Of a DNA stretch of 64,000 nucleotides, positions 10,751 through 22,199 are shown in pieces. The DNA is from Cyprinodon diabolis (taxonomy: Eukaryota > Chordata > Actinopteri > Cyprinodontiformes > Cyprinodontidae): assembly GCA_030533445.1 (NCBI GenBank), contig CM060069.1, forward strand, positions 27,803,337 to 27,867,336, written 5' to 3'. The stretch's first letter is position 1. Each line of letters opens with the position of its first letter. A program made the position numbers and the translations under genes. The notes under the pieces are model-generated. The model was given only the letters and a program-made list of their open reading frames with translations, was not told the DNA's origin and searched no databases.

Positions 10751-13700
10751 GGTGTCTGACGGGCCATCTGAAAACTGAAAAAACTCCTCATCTGATGTTG
10801 CCTGCTACTCTTTTTTTCTCCAACCAGAATCTCACCTTGTTGGCTTTCATTGACTCTGGGTGTGAAAGAAATCTCATCGATTCAGATCTGGTCCAGCAAT
10901 TAAATATTGAGACTGTCCCTTTATCTAAGCCTCTCAGAGTATCTGCTATTGATGGAAAGAAGCTTCATCAAGTCACTCATCAGACACAACCTCTAGAACT
11001 TTTAATCTCTGGAAACCATCGTGAAACATTAACGTTTTTTGTTTTTCCTTCTGCATGCTCCCCTCTGGTGCTGGGATTCGAGTGGCTGGAACGTCATAAC
11101 CCCCATATCAACTGGGCTGAACGCCACATTGAGTCTTGGTCCACTTCCTGTCACGAGTCATGCCTTCGTTCTGCGGCTCCTGCTATTCAGTCCCCTAGAG
11201 GTAGGGGGGAGATGGACTCTCCTGACCTTACTTCTGTTTCTCCCGAGTATCATGATCTGGCACCAGTCTTCAGTAAGGTCAGTGCGACGTCTCTTCCACC
11301 TCACAGACCATATGACTGCGCCATAGATTTACTACCAGGAGCCCCCCTTCCCAGCAGTAGACTATACAACATCTCCAAACCTGAACGCGAGACCATGGAA
11401 AAATATATCAATGAGTCTCTAGCTGCTGGAATTATTCATCCATCTTCATCTCCTCTTGGTGCTGGTTTCTTTTTTGTGGGTAAAAAAGATGGTTCCCTAC
11501 AACCCTGTATAGATTACAGAGGCTTCAATCAGATAACCATCAAGAATAAGTAGCCCCTACCATTACTGGCATCAGCGTTTGAACCTGTTCAGGGTGCAAC
11601 AGTGTTCACTAAACTCGATTTGAGAAACGCATATCACCTCCTTGGAATAAGAGAAGGAGACGAATGGAAGACAGCCTTTAAGACCCCCTTAGGCCAATTT
11701 GAGTATTTGGTCAGGCCTTTTGGTCTCACAAACGCTCCTGCTTGCTTCCAAGCTCTAGTCAACGACGTTCTCAGAGATTTTTTGAACGTATTCGTTTTTG
11801 TGTACATTGATGATATTTTGATCTACTCCAAAAACCTCTCAGACCACAAAAAACATGTTCGTCTAGTTCTTCAGAGACTTTTTAGAAAAACAAACTCTTT
11901 GTGAAAGCAGAAAAATGTGAATTTCACCAACCATCTGTCACTTTTTTAGGGTTTGTGCTCGAGGGCGGGCAGGTGAAGCCATCTGAAGACAAGATAAAGG
12001 CAGTTCTGGACTGGCCGACACCTGAAAACCGCAAACAGCTTCAGAGATTTCTTGGGTTTGCAAACTTTTACAGATGCTTCATAAGAAACTATAGTCAAAC
12101 AGCTCTACCTCTCACAACTCTGACTTCTGTGAAGAAGACCTTTCAATGGACACCTGAAGCCCAGAACGCTTTTGATAAATTAAAAAACCTGTTTTCCAGA
12201 GCACCCATCCTTATCCAGCCAGATCCCTCTAAGCAGTTTATCTTAGAGGTGGACGCATCTGACTCCGGGGTTGGAGCTGTTTTATCTCAGCAATCTGACT
12301 CAGACCAAAAGACTCACCCCTGTGCTTTTTTTTCACGTAGACTCTCACCAGCGGAGCAAAATTATGATGTTGGAGACCGAGAACTTCTAGCCATTAAACT
12401 CGCCCTGGAGGAATGGACACACTGGCTCGAGGGGGCCGAGCATCCAGTATTGGTTTGGACAGACCACAAAAACCTGGCTTATCTCCAATCGGCAAAACGA
12501 TCCAACCCACGTCACTCTAGATGGTCATTATTCTTTTCCCGTTTCAACCTAATTATTTCTTACAGACCTGGTTCCAAGAACGTCAAGCCCGATTCTCTCT
12601 CTCGTCTGTACTCCACTGATCAACCTGAGACACCCGACTGCCTCCTGTACTGTTGGAGTTGTTTCCTGGGAGATCACTGATCTCATCAACTCTGCCCTAG
12701 CCTCTGAACCTGACCCAGGTAACGGCCCTCCAAATAAAACTTATGTTCCATCTTCCGTCAGATCCCGACTGATCCAGTGGATGCATGCAGCTAAATTTTC
12801 CGCCCATCCTGGAGTGAGCAGAACCATTGCCCTCATTACAAGACGTTTCTGGTGGCCATCACTACACAAAGACGTTAAGGAGTACGTTTTGGCATGTCCC
12901 ATCTGCGCCAGAAACAAGACCTCTCATCAACCACCTTCTGGCCTGCTGCATCCTCTACCTGTTCCAACCCGTCCTTGGTCACATATCGCCGTAGATTTTG
13001 TCACAGGTCTCCCGATTTCCAGAGATATGTCCACCATTTTAACCATCGTCAACCGTTTTTCCAAGGCCTGTCACTTAATTCCCCTCAGGAAACTTCCCAT
13101 GGCTTTCCAGATGGCCCAGCTTCTCGTGAAGCATGTTTTCCGACTCCATGGTATTCCACAAGAAATCCTCTCTGACCGCGGTCCTCAGTTCATCTCACAG
13201 GTCTGGAAAGCTTTCTGTTCTGCGTTGAACTGTAAGTCCTCCCTCACCTCTGGTTATCACCCACAGTCTAACGGGCAGAGGATGAATCAACAACTAGAGT
13301 CCACTCTCCGCTGCCTGACATCTAACAACCCTACTGACTGGAGTCAGTTTCTGACCTGGATCGAATACGCCCATAACTCTTTAAGATCTGCTTCTACTGG
13401 TTTATCCCCGTTCCAGGTTTCCATCGGTTATCAGCCTCCACTCTTCCCTGCAGACGAGAGAGAGATATCAGTCAGATCAGTCCATCACCACATCCGCCGT
13501 TGTCAGCGTATCTGGAAGGACACCATCACCACCCTCAACCGCTCATCTGCCTCCACTAAACGCTTCGCTGACTCTAAAAGACGTCCTGCCCCTGACTATA
13601 CCGTAGGCAAAGAGGTATGGTTATCAACACGTGACATTCCCCTCAAAGCCATGTCTAAGAAGCTGTCACCCCGGTTCATCGGCCCATATAAGATAGCTCA

Positions 13701-13807
13701 GATAATCAACCCCTCTGCTGTCCGCCTGCACCTGCCACCGAATCTTCGTATCCATCCCACGTTCCATGTCTCCCAGGTAAAACCTGTCATTTCTAGCTCC
13801 TTTCCAG
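10720..13807 (+). pseudogene. pol: Pol of gypsy element (PR-RT-RH-IN), broken
   Basis: The -1 frame opens at 10720, overlapping gag. Protease: FIDSG motif with Asp codon at 10852. [16 protein letters not shown], then LDLRNAYHL and catalytic YIDD at 11803-11814. RNase H: AVLSQQ... and TDHKNLAYL. Integrase: zinc-binding H...H...CPIC (12781-12910), first Asp in VDFVTGLP, second Asp in SDRGPQF. Damage: a TAG at 11551-11553; one extra A in the A-run 11886-11890; a frame change near 12630-12650; and two codons missing at 13278/13279, where the family has the catalytic Glu of D,D-35-E. The 3' end is cut at 13807 just after HVSQVKP, so any chromodomain is gone. Not functional as it stands. Confidence 0.9.
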
Positions 13808-14259
13808 CTGTCTCAAGCCTGAAGCTCTGGGTGAGCATAACCTGCCTTCCAGCCCTGGTGAGCCAAACCAGAAGATTCCTATTTGGATTTCCCCTGCTGC
13901 TCTCTGTGAAGAGCTGGAAACTCTGATCAAGATCTGCCATTCAAAGTCAGAAGCTAGACGCTGCAGTTGCTTGTGTACTCTGCTGAACCAACAGTCTCTG
14001 GACCCAACGGTTCCCTCTCTCACAAGAGAAGCCTGGACCCCATCAAGGTAGAATCAGAATTATCTAAAAGGCCTCTTTAATCATCTGCCTGCCCAGCTAA
14101 TCAAGCTATCATCTCTGCAGACTTCAGTGAACCCAACCCGGACCTGTTCCAGATCCAGTTCATGTTTTTTGTGTCAACATCTTAAATAAACTCTGTTAAA
14201 CTTTTACCCAGCCTCCGTTGTGTTCTGCATGTGGGTTTGATATAAAACCAATCATGACA
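13808..14259 (+). repeat. Truncated 3' LTR of gypsy element
   Basis: 452 bp matching 9243-9694 without indels, with about 7 substitutions by eye. The first 170 bp of the LTR, the polypurine tract and the end of pol are deleted; the junction lies in ccag/ctgtctcaag. It ends atcatgaca like the 5' copy and is followed by attat. Confidence 0.92.
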
Positions 14260-14736
14260 ATTATCAAGTATAATAATACAATTTGATGCAATACGAACAA
14301 TACAGAGAAGCATATTATACCACCCCAAACCTAATACTGCTTATGTTATTATAAATGTTCTCTATTAATCATTTCTTACACATAGTGGATCGTATAGGTT
14401 TGTCCTTTTCTTGCAGTTTGAATGCTCTATAAGATTGATAAAAATAGGACTATTATACTGCTGCAACTAGTACTGCTTACAATAATTATTAGATGTTTTA
14501 TTAAAGAAACAATCCCTCCTCACTACCAGCAATACAATTGTGTCCTGTTCTTTTACATTTAATATTTTATTTTAATAATATTGACAAAATAAGAATATTA
14601 TACTAATATATATATACAACTACTACTACTACACTTCTACTAATTATAAAAATAATCAACATTTATATCAAATAAATGTTTCTGAAAATCTTTTCTCACA
14701 ACCTGTGGATCTATCAACAAAACCATAATTTGTACA
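14260..14736. other. Loop of composite transposon, AT-rich
   Basis: Very AT-rich, with many TAATAA-like words and no coding signal. It continues the loop of the inverted-repeat transposon on the far side of the gypsy insertion. Confidence 0.4.
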
Positions 14737-14944
14737 AGTGTTAAAAACAGTTTTTAATTGAAGTTTCACAACTCAGAGAAATGTATTACAAATCCCAGGC
14801 CTGGTTTTAATTGTTCTACAAGTAGTTTAGAATAATCTAGTCCAGGTTAGATGTGTCTAAGTGTTGTAGTTTTTTAATTAGAGTGGATTAAAGATACTGA
14901 AGGTAGGGAAAATTAAAGTGGAATCGCCCTTTACTCCTTTACTG

Positions 14945-15410
14945 AAGCAGAAGTTGCAATTGGAAGCCAACTTCAGCTTCGTGGAAGAAATGAGGTCCAG
15001 GATCAATACGCGCCGCATCAGCCTCCTCCTCTGCCTTCGTTCTGCACCCCTTGGGTCCAGAAATGATAACAGATGTCTCACTGTATTCTGAGTCCCAGCA
15101 TATCCATGCTAAACACATTTAAGGGGGTGAAATGTATATCCGTGCAGGCTTCCGTATCTCTCCAGCTGGTCAACGAGGAAGGCCTCCGCATCTAGAAGAT
15201 CTAATTGATGTTTTCTTCCATAGAGTCCCATTCTGTGGAGGATTCTTCTCAATGTGTTCATGCTAATACTGATCTCCTCCAGTGTGCAGCAGCATCGGGA
15301 TCTCTCCTGTCTTAGACCGACAATCAACATTCAATTGGAGCCCCACCTTCATGTGTGACAGACATTGACTCTGATGCGCTGCGCTTTGGAAGGAATCTCT
15401 GTTCAGCCAT
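14945..15410 (-). pseudogene. Integrase-like transposon protein, broken (arm B)
   Basis: Reverse-strand copy of the arm A gene: ISMNTLRRILHRMGLYGRKH, LLDAEAFLVDQLERYGSLHG and NTVRHLLSFLDPRGAERRQR are all readable. Relative to arm A, about 130-140 bp is missing upstream, between the ggggctccaatt and tgtcggtctaagacagg blocks, which removes the ATG and part of the N-terminus. The same catalytic-core loss is present. It is kept only as part of the inverted arm. Confidence 0.55.
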
Positions 15411-15499
15411 CCTCTCTTCACTTCCTTCAAAAACCTACTTAGAGCGAAAACATCTTCATCTTAAATAAGTCTCGCAGTACTACTGAATAAAGCATATAA

Positions 15500-15672
15500 G
15501 TTATCACGTTTATACAATATACTATCACGTTTATACAATATAACTATCACGTTTATACAATATAACTATCACGTTTATACAATATACTATCACGTTTATA
15601 CAATATACTATCACGTTTATACAATATAACTATCACGTTTATACAATATAATTATCACGTTTATACAATATA
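15500..15672 (-). repeat. 22-bp minisatellite, arm B
   Basis: About eight copies of the same unit as in arm A, in reverse orientation (tatcacgtttatacaatata). Unit number differs from arm A, as expected from slippage after insertion. Confidence 0.9.
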
Positions 15673-15939
15673 ATGAGCAAATTTTTTTTTTTTTCAAGTG
15701 ACAGCAATACGCTTCCGTAGGAAATGTTCACATTTAGTCCCCATGACTTGTGTCACCTTCCCTGCAGTATGCCGCCCTGGGCAGTGAGCCATAGATCTAA
15801 ATGAATCATTCATTCTCTTCCGCGTATTTATTTCCCTGAACAGCTTTCTGCACAAAAAGCATGCAGAGTTTAATGGCGTGTTGAACTTCCTCCTCGAGGC
15901 ACACACACCCACGCTCACCCACACACACACTTGTCAAAG

Positions 15940-16529
15940 CGCATCCCCTCCACCCCTCCCACTTCTCATGCTGCTGCTGTTCCTGCCTCTCGTCGGCCTG
16001 TTCCTTTAAAACCCAGCGAGCCCACGCCTCAAAAAGCGGCTTGTTCCGGCTTTGCCCCTGTGCATCTATTTTATCCTTTCTCATCACATCAAAAATAGTG
16101 CCCCTCCGACAGTTACGCACCATCATCTATCAGTATTGGGAGCACAAACAAGCGTCTGTTCCCCCGGGCTCAGGGATGGAATGAAGCGTAACGACGCAGC
16201 AGCGAACCAGTGCGGCCCGATGCTGCTGCTGGTGGAGCGTCTGAAACGCAGCTCTGGCTCCATCATCACAGGCGGAGCGATACCATCCTCTCCTCTCAGC
16301 GTTGGTTTGTGAAGCAGAGTGTGGATCCTAGTACCTGTCACGCACAGAGACAAACACGGAGCAGATAGGACGCCTGCGTGGAGGAGACGCGCTGATATGG
16401 TTGCAAAATAAGGAGGCATCCATTTGCTGCAGCTGTTTTTTGTTTTTGTTTTTTTTTGCAACTGATGAAGATCTTTGATGTATGTGGTTGTCCAGGAAAT
16501 GTTTACTCTGATGCATTGGTTTGAGTGAG
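15940..16529 (+). promoter_or_regulatory. GC-richer region with possible untranslated first exon
   Basis: CpG density and GC content rise over about 15.94-16.4 kb compared with the AT-rich surroundings. There is no repeat signature, and a strong splice-donor sequence, gag|gtaagtgac, follows at 16530. This could be a promoter and first untranslated exon of a plus-strand gene, possibly rc3h2 (first coding exon 29747) or a gene lost from view. No coding exon is linked to it. Weak evidence. Confidence 0.3.
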
Positions 16530-17679
16530 GTAAGTGACTCGCAAAACTAAGCGCCACTTTCTCTTGTTGATCATGATGGGTGTTTTGGAAATTAGGTTTA
16601 AGGCAAAACACCTGGAGCACATTTTCTAAACTGGTGCTGGGGGAGTTTTTTTTTCTTTCAATTAATATATATTTAGTGAATGAATTCAAAATGTGAATGC
16701 AACACGAAACTATAGAAGAGTTGGGGATGGGGATATATACACTGCAGCTTCCCAATGCTTAGAGCAAACTATAAAATACACCAAACAACAACCCCTTTGC
16801 TCCAAGAATGAACAGTGTAATAACAAACAGGAGCGTGAAATTGAGCAACCTCATCATAAAGTAAAATTTTGCTGCAGCCTACCAGGTTACAGGTTACTGA
16901 ATAACCAGCTGATCTGCAGCTGCATAAAAGCAACCTGGTATTTTGACACTGTTACACATGATCATCAACATATGCAGACATATGCCCTGCAAAATAAGTT
17001 TTAAATCATTAATTTGTGGTTTTTATATGTGCAAAGCAACATTGTTCCACAGTTAAAAACAAACTAGGCTGAGTGAATCGTTTAGGTCTACTGAAAAACA
17101 TGCAAGAAAACATGAAAAAAACAGCAGATAAAATGTAGACTAGTGAATTTGCCATTAGAGTGGTTGATTTTCTGAGTCACATGAGCACCAATTTGTGTTA
17201 AACTGTAACTTTTTTACTATTGTTTACATCCTGTTGCCACCTGAACTGCTCAAACCCTTGATATTTACATCAGGGTAACTCTTTTTTTACCCTCAGCCAA
17301 TCTGTTTTTTTGTGTGTGTGGTTGTAGATGTGGATAGATGTGAGCTTTCTGTCTTGATGTGCTTTGCTTACTCAGATTAGACGGTAGTTAAAGCCTCACC
17401 GTTCCAGTTTTTACTATGATTCTGATTGAAAAATGCTGTTTACTGTAGGTGGCTGTGTGGGACGATCAAAGAAATTAAAATGCCTTTCCGTGGTACTTAT
17501 TTCTGAAAGTGGTGAAGGTCTTTACAGATGACAAATATTTTTGACTTTTTAGAAGGATCGGAAGAAGCTCTTACTCCACAAACAGTTTCAAAATGAACAA
17601 ATCTAGAAAGACATTTACATCTGAAAGGAGATAGAGAACTGTGGTCATCACAAAACTCAGGTCTTCAGGGGCTAGTATT
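16530..17679. other. Non-coding, nothing recognised
   Basis: AT-rich sequence without repeat signature or exon-like ORF. Confidence 0.4.
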
Positions 17680-17684
17680 CTGCA

Positions 17685-17992
17685 ACTATTAGATGTGTCC
17701 TTTCCTGAACACACCTGGATGTAGTGGCCCTGAGCATGTGTGGGTTCTCTCCGGGTACTCTGGCTTCCTCCCACAGTCCAAAAACATGACCTGTTAGGTT
17801 AATTGACTCCTCTACACTCCCCTTAGGTATGACTGTGCGTGTGAATGGATGTTTGTCTCTGTGTTGCCCTGCTATGGACTGGCGACCTGTCCAGGGTGGA
17901 TCCTGCCTCTCGCCCGTTGACTGCTGAAGATAGGCACCAGCACCCCTTGTGACTCCACCAGGGAAAAGCGTGCTAGAAAATGGATGGATGAA
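17685..17992 (+). repeat. Dispersed repeat, V-SINE/Mermaid-like (5'-truncated)
   Basis: Contains gggttctctccgggtactc, cacagtccaaaaacatgac and ttgccctgctatggactggc, the body shared with the copies at 37564 and 59725, but lacks their tRNA-like head. It ends tggatggatga. The family name rests on my memory of fish repeats with this body. Confidence 0.7.
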
Positions 17993-18068
17993 CTATGTTT
18001 GCATCATTTACACAAAGTCAAGTTTGTTTCCAGAAAGACGGGACTAGGGAAAATTAACCCTGCTTGTT

Positions 18069-18290
18069 GTGATCATAGACAACATATCAAGGCATAGTCG
18101 TGGAGAGAGGCATCTAGTTTTAGGATCTCAGGGTCTCTGTATTGTTTTTGCAGATGATGTAGTTTTGTTGGTTTCTTCAATGTGTGCTCAAGCAATGAAA
18201 TACCAAGACTGGAATAAACTCTTCAGTCTGGTTCTCGACCCGAAAATAGCTTGGAGTCCTTTCTCTGTGTCAAGTGAAGGTATTTTAGGC
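18069..18290 (+). pseudogene. LINE reverse-transcriptase relic
   Basis: The translation contains ISRHSRGE then FADDVVLLVSS, the A/DD active-site block of LINE ORF2 reverse transcriptases (F/YADD), followed downstream by a diverged VLDPK segment that fits the SExMVLDRK region of the same proteins. About 220 bp is recognisable; the rest of ORF2 is gone. Internal deletions are likely because the spacing between blocks is short. Confidence 0.6.
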
Positions 18291-18734
18291 TTTTGTTTTG
18301 GTCATTTGCTGAAAGGGGTTGTGCAAAGAGCATTGGTAGATGAATACGGGATTAGTTTGCACATTTGTTGGTAATGATCTGGTCTGTTATGTTGGAAGAC
18401 AGAGCTGAGCAGAGAACCTGTCCATGGGTAAACAGAGAACAATAGGTGTCTAGAGACAGATACACTGTTGCAGACAGAGCCTGCTCCCATTCTCCAGCCT
18501 GGATAAGTTTGGTTACACTTTGATCGGTGGACACCTGAAGATGACATGATGAGTGTAACTTCAGATTTATGGATATAGATGGAGTACCTTACGATAATCC
18601 ATGCACAGAAATCATATGAAAACTCCATAAGAGTACAATGTTGAACTTTTTCACCACCAGACCAGTTTTTCCTGTGGCATTTTCCAACCTTGGGGTCCCA
18701 GAAATTGAAAACTGAAAAGTTATCTTTGTCAAAT

Positions 18735-19440
18735 TTGGACCATCTTTTGCCTTCAGAACTGCCTTAATCCTTTGTGGCATAGATTCAACAAGCTACTGGA
18801 AACTTTCCTCAAAGAGTTCGCTCTGTATCGAGCTTACAGCATAATGCAGATGCTGCAGATTTGTCAGATTAATCTGTTCCTGTTCCATCGCATTCTAAAG
18901 ATGCTCTATTGGATTGAGATCTGGTGACTGTGGAGGCCATTTGAGTACAGTGAACTGATTGTCATGTCCAAGAAACTGCTTGATGACATGGTGCATTTTT
19001 CAGCTGGGTCATAAAGGAATGGAGATGGTCAGCAACAATAATAAGGTAAGCTGTGGCGTTGACATGTTGCTCAATTGGTACTAAGGGCCCAAAGAGAGCT
19101 AAGAAAATATCCTCCACACCATTAAACCATCATTCTGAACCATTTATACAAGACAGGATGAATTCATGTTTTTTTGTTGTTGAAACTAAATTCTGGCCAT
19201 ACCATCCCAAATGCAGAAATCGGGACCCATCAGACCAGGTTTTTCCATATTGTCCAATTTTGTAGCCCATCCGCCTCAAAGTTTGATGTATTTTTTGTTC
19301 AGAGATGCTCTCCTGCATACCTCAGTTGTAACCAGTCCGGCCATTCTCCCCTAAAATCTGACATCAACGATGCATTTGTGCCTGTAGAACTGATTCTCAC
19401 TAGAGATTTTCTCGTTTTCAGACTAAATGATAAAAAAAAA
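18735..19440 (-). pseudogene. Tc1 transposase relic, minus strand
   Basis: Read on the minus strand it gives MPQRIKAVLKAK, then the complement of 18905-18950 encodes the [13 protein letters not shown] block, and 19200-19250 the SDxSRF block, in the order expected for a Tc1 transposase C-terminus to middle. Many stops and frameshifts. It resembles the copy at 23267 more than the intact one at 2564. Termini not found. Confidence 0.7.
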
Positions 19441-20758
19441 AATCAACATAAGTATGTTGCCTGAAAGTTCTTAAGGAATCAGAAAAAAAAATACAAAATT
19501 CTAAACCTTTTATAAACCTGTATTTATACAGTAATCACATTTAAACTTGATGAATTGGGAACGAAATACAAAACAAAAGTTATATTCAGACTAACTTAAT
19601 TAGTTTTGCTTTTTTATTATTATTATTAAGTCACCTGAGCTGCTTTTATGAGCTCCGATAGCTCAGTGTGAAAAACAGCTGATGGCAGGCTGTTCTCTAC
19701 ATCCACTCTGTTCTTCACAACTCAAACACAAGAATAACTTACTTTTTGGTTGATAAAAGCTTGTTTATTTTTTCAAATGGGTTCTCACAAAGCAAAACAG
19801 ATCCCACCCTTATTTTGTTTTATTACCTAATAAATAAAATGTTTTCATGTATTTCCTTGCAATACACTTGCGGACCACTAGGGGTACGCATACCCCGATT
19901 GGGAATCAATGCATTAGATGCTCGGACAATCACCTGATATTGTGTAACCACTATATAATGCCCTATAAAGCGATTAGGGCGTGCTTTTGGACACAGCATT
20001 GGGTTGCTGCCATGTAAATGGCTGATTAAAGATTTACATTAACAAGCAGTTAATAGAGTGCAGTGATACAGGGGCTCATACCTCTATTTAAGGCTCTTGT
20101 TATGATTGGCAGTGCATTATTTGTTTTATAGAAACCCTTTTAACACTTCTGACAAGTGTTGAAAGTGAAATATATTGAGACATTTCCTGCTTGTGTGGGT
20201 GGAAACCTTGTTCAAAATAGTGTTTAGCAGTCTTACTGAGTTTATTTTTATATATAAATTTGAGCCTGTTTTGGGGTGTATAATTAACAGCTTAATAATT
20301 TATTTTAAAATGAATTTATATAAAGAGTATGTTTTGTAATTTAAAACCATTTTCGAACATATAAAATCTTATTTTTACAACAATATTGGCAGTATACTTT
20401 TCCTGATGCAGGTCTCTGCTGTTGTTACAGGGTTACTCACTGGAAACTGTGTCTTCTCACTTTGCTGTGCTGACTTTACAGAAACGCCAAGATGGAGTCG
20501 AGGTTAAAATTTTATGACACACTTTCCACTCCTTGACTACTGGCTGCACATACCCCCACAGTCATTTCAATACAATCTTGACAGGTCACCCTTTAGGCAA
20601 AAATATAAAAACTTAGTTTCAGTTTCATTTTAAGATGTTTAAGAAATGAAAAATTTGTAGTGTTTTTATTTGGTCCCAAAATGAAATACTTCACAACTTC
20701 TAATAGGTTTTACCTTGCTTTAAAAATAATAAATTCTAATTTAATGTATGATATATAT
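19441..20758. other. Non-coding, nothing recognised
   Basis: AT-rich with scattered poly-A/T runs. No exon or complete repeat identified. Confidence 0.4.
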
Positions 20759-20946
20759 CAGGGCTGAAACACTGAATCAGATTAATCTCGATTCATCGAT
20801 TATTGAAATAATTGTCAATTTAGAGTCTCTGCACTCGTTAACTGGAGTGTAGAGACTCCATAACATGTCTTTAGCTGACAGGGAAACCCACTTAGAGCAG
20901 TAATTATATGAATAATATAAATATATATATTTATATTATTATATTA

Positions 20947-21020
<74 letters not shown>

Positions 21021-21165
21021 CTTTTAACATTAAAAAACATTCTTGTCTGTCAATATGCTCTATCCAGAGCTCCACATGTGGAAAAGTTTCTCCTTTAAAG
21101 AATCTTTGACTATCCTATGATTGACTGATTATTCAATTATCAAAATAATCGTTAACTGCAGTCCT
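20759..21165. mobile_element. hAT-like MITE with internal (AT)n
   Basis: Begins cagggctgaaac...attaatc and ends gattattcaattatcaaaataatcg...ctgcagtcct, imperfect inverted ends. The interior contains phrases also present at 63524-63891 (cagagct..., ctgtcaatatgctctatcca). A clean 8-bp duplication was not found, partly because an LTR abuts its right end. Confidence 0.5.
20925..21019. repeat. (AT)n microsatellite
   Basis: About 90 bp of almost pure AT dinucleotide inside the hAT-like MITE. Length is likely polymorphic and assembly-sensitive. Confidence 0.95.
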
Positions 21166-21170
21166 AATAC

Positions 21171-21560
21171 TTTCACCGTTTTGTATTTTTTGGCTCTGCT
21201 TAACTTTTCTTTTTGATTTTTCATATATTTAATTTCCTTTTTGTGGTGTTTTCTGGTTGTATTTGAGTTGTCTACCCTCTGTTGCCCTCTTGTGTCAGTC
21301 TTCTTCCCATAGCTCCCTTCTAGGGACAGTTCATTACCCCAGTCTTTGTTCTGTTTGACATATATACCCCTCCTCTTCAGTGACTGTTTGCTGGTTCCTC
21401 GTTGTTTCTTCATCCTCACGCATATTTTCCCTGACTTCTAATTTTTGGTTTTCTGTATTTTGTTATTTTTGTTGCCACCTTTTTAATTATTAAATCTGCA
21501 AGAAACCACTTCAGCTTCCGCCTCTGCATTTGGATCCTTTAAACCTCCAACGAACCTGAC
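21171..21560 (+). mobile_element. Probable solo LTR (family B)
   Basis: 390 bp flanked by identical aatac (21166-21170 and 21561-21565), ending gaacctgaca like the other LTRs here. Its central part resembles the LTR at 2046-2501 (ctctgttgccct, gctggttcctcgttg, tctgcatttgg near the end). The first bases read tttcacc rather than TG, so either the 5' end has mutated or the boundary is slightly off. Confidence 0.6.
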
Positions 21561-21639
21561 AAATACAAATAAAACATACATTTCTGGTTATATTGTCTTT
21601 AAAAAAAATGTCAATCAGGTAAATCCTCCCTAACTATCC

Positions 21640-22190
21640 TAACTGGCATGATTTGGGGATTTTTTGGGGTTGATGGGAGGATAGAGAGAATCCAAGGACA
21701 ACATGCAAACTCTATAAGTGGGATGTGAACCTGCTTGAAGCTGTTTCTGTTACAGTGTTAAACAAATGTGCCACGGTGCAACCCCCTGTCCAGACCAGTC
21801 AACAGAAATCCTTCATTTGATTTGACAGGCTTTTTTAGGACACACAGGGATTAAGTTCTAATTTTAACCTATGTCTATCTATCCATTCATGTTCTATAGC
21901 CTGTTAATCTTGTTGATGGTAATATAGGTAGGGTTGGAGCATAACATAGTGGTAAATGGATAACAGGCATGGTGCATCCTTAATGGGTCTCCTCACATTA
22001 TGCTCACATTTAATGGCATTGTAGAGTGACTGGTTAACCTAACTTTCAAGCATTTTGAACACCACAGAAAAGCAGAGTACCCGATAAAAAGAATGCCTAG
22101 AGAATCACCTGCTTGGATTTGAAACCCCAAATATTCTGGCTATGGAGGCAGCAGTGCCAGGCACCAATGTACTGTGTGGTATTTATATAA
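21640..22190 (-). repeat. Degraded V-SINE/Mermaid-like repeats, minus strand
   Basis: Reverse-complement fragments of the same repeat as at 37564: acatgcaaactctataagtg and gtgccacggtgcaacc (21700-21783), then ggttaacctaac, gagtacccg and aatgtactgtg (22030-22180). Probably two old, diverged copies. Confidence 0.5.
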
Positions 22191-22199
22191 AACGTGTAA

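Larger units (their letters stand above)
9073..14259 (+). mobile_element. Ty3/gypsy retrotransposon, Tf1/sushi group, defective
   Basis: Order: 5' LTR, 11-nt primer site, gag, then pol with protease, reverse transcriptase, RNase H and integrase, then a truncated 3' LTR. The flanks read attaa before and attat after, a near-perfect 5-bp target duplication (4 of 5). Gag with one CCHC knuckle, a separate pol in the -1 frame, an integrase ending in [11 protein letters not shown] and a self-priming primer site all point to the sushi branch, the group from which mammalian PEG10 and RTL1 derive. Pol is broken at several points, and a deletion removed the end of pol and the first 170 bp of the 3' LTR. 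By eye the LTRs differ at about 7 of 452 aligned positions, so the insertion is young. Confidence 0.93.
6198..15718. mobile_element. Composite long-inverted-repeat DNA transposon, interrupted
   Basis: Two inverted arms (A, about 6198-7370; B, about 14737-15718) start outermost with acggaagcgtattgctgtca and its complement. Immediately outside the ends is the same 9-mer, aggaaatgt: on the right at 15719-15727, on the left at 5905-5912 plus 6197, split by a later solo LTR. A shared outer flank is expected if both arms are the ends of one insertion. Each arm has a 22-bp minisatellite and a broken integrase-like ORF. About 5.2 kb of the loop is a younger gypsy element, so the original would have been about 4.3 kb. 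A 9-bp duplication with long TIRs would suit Mutator-like elements; with TACGG ends it would be 7 bp. Superfamily unresolved. Confidence 0.7.
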
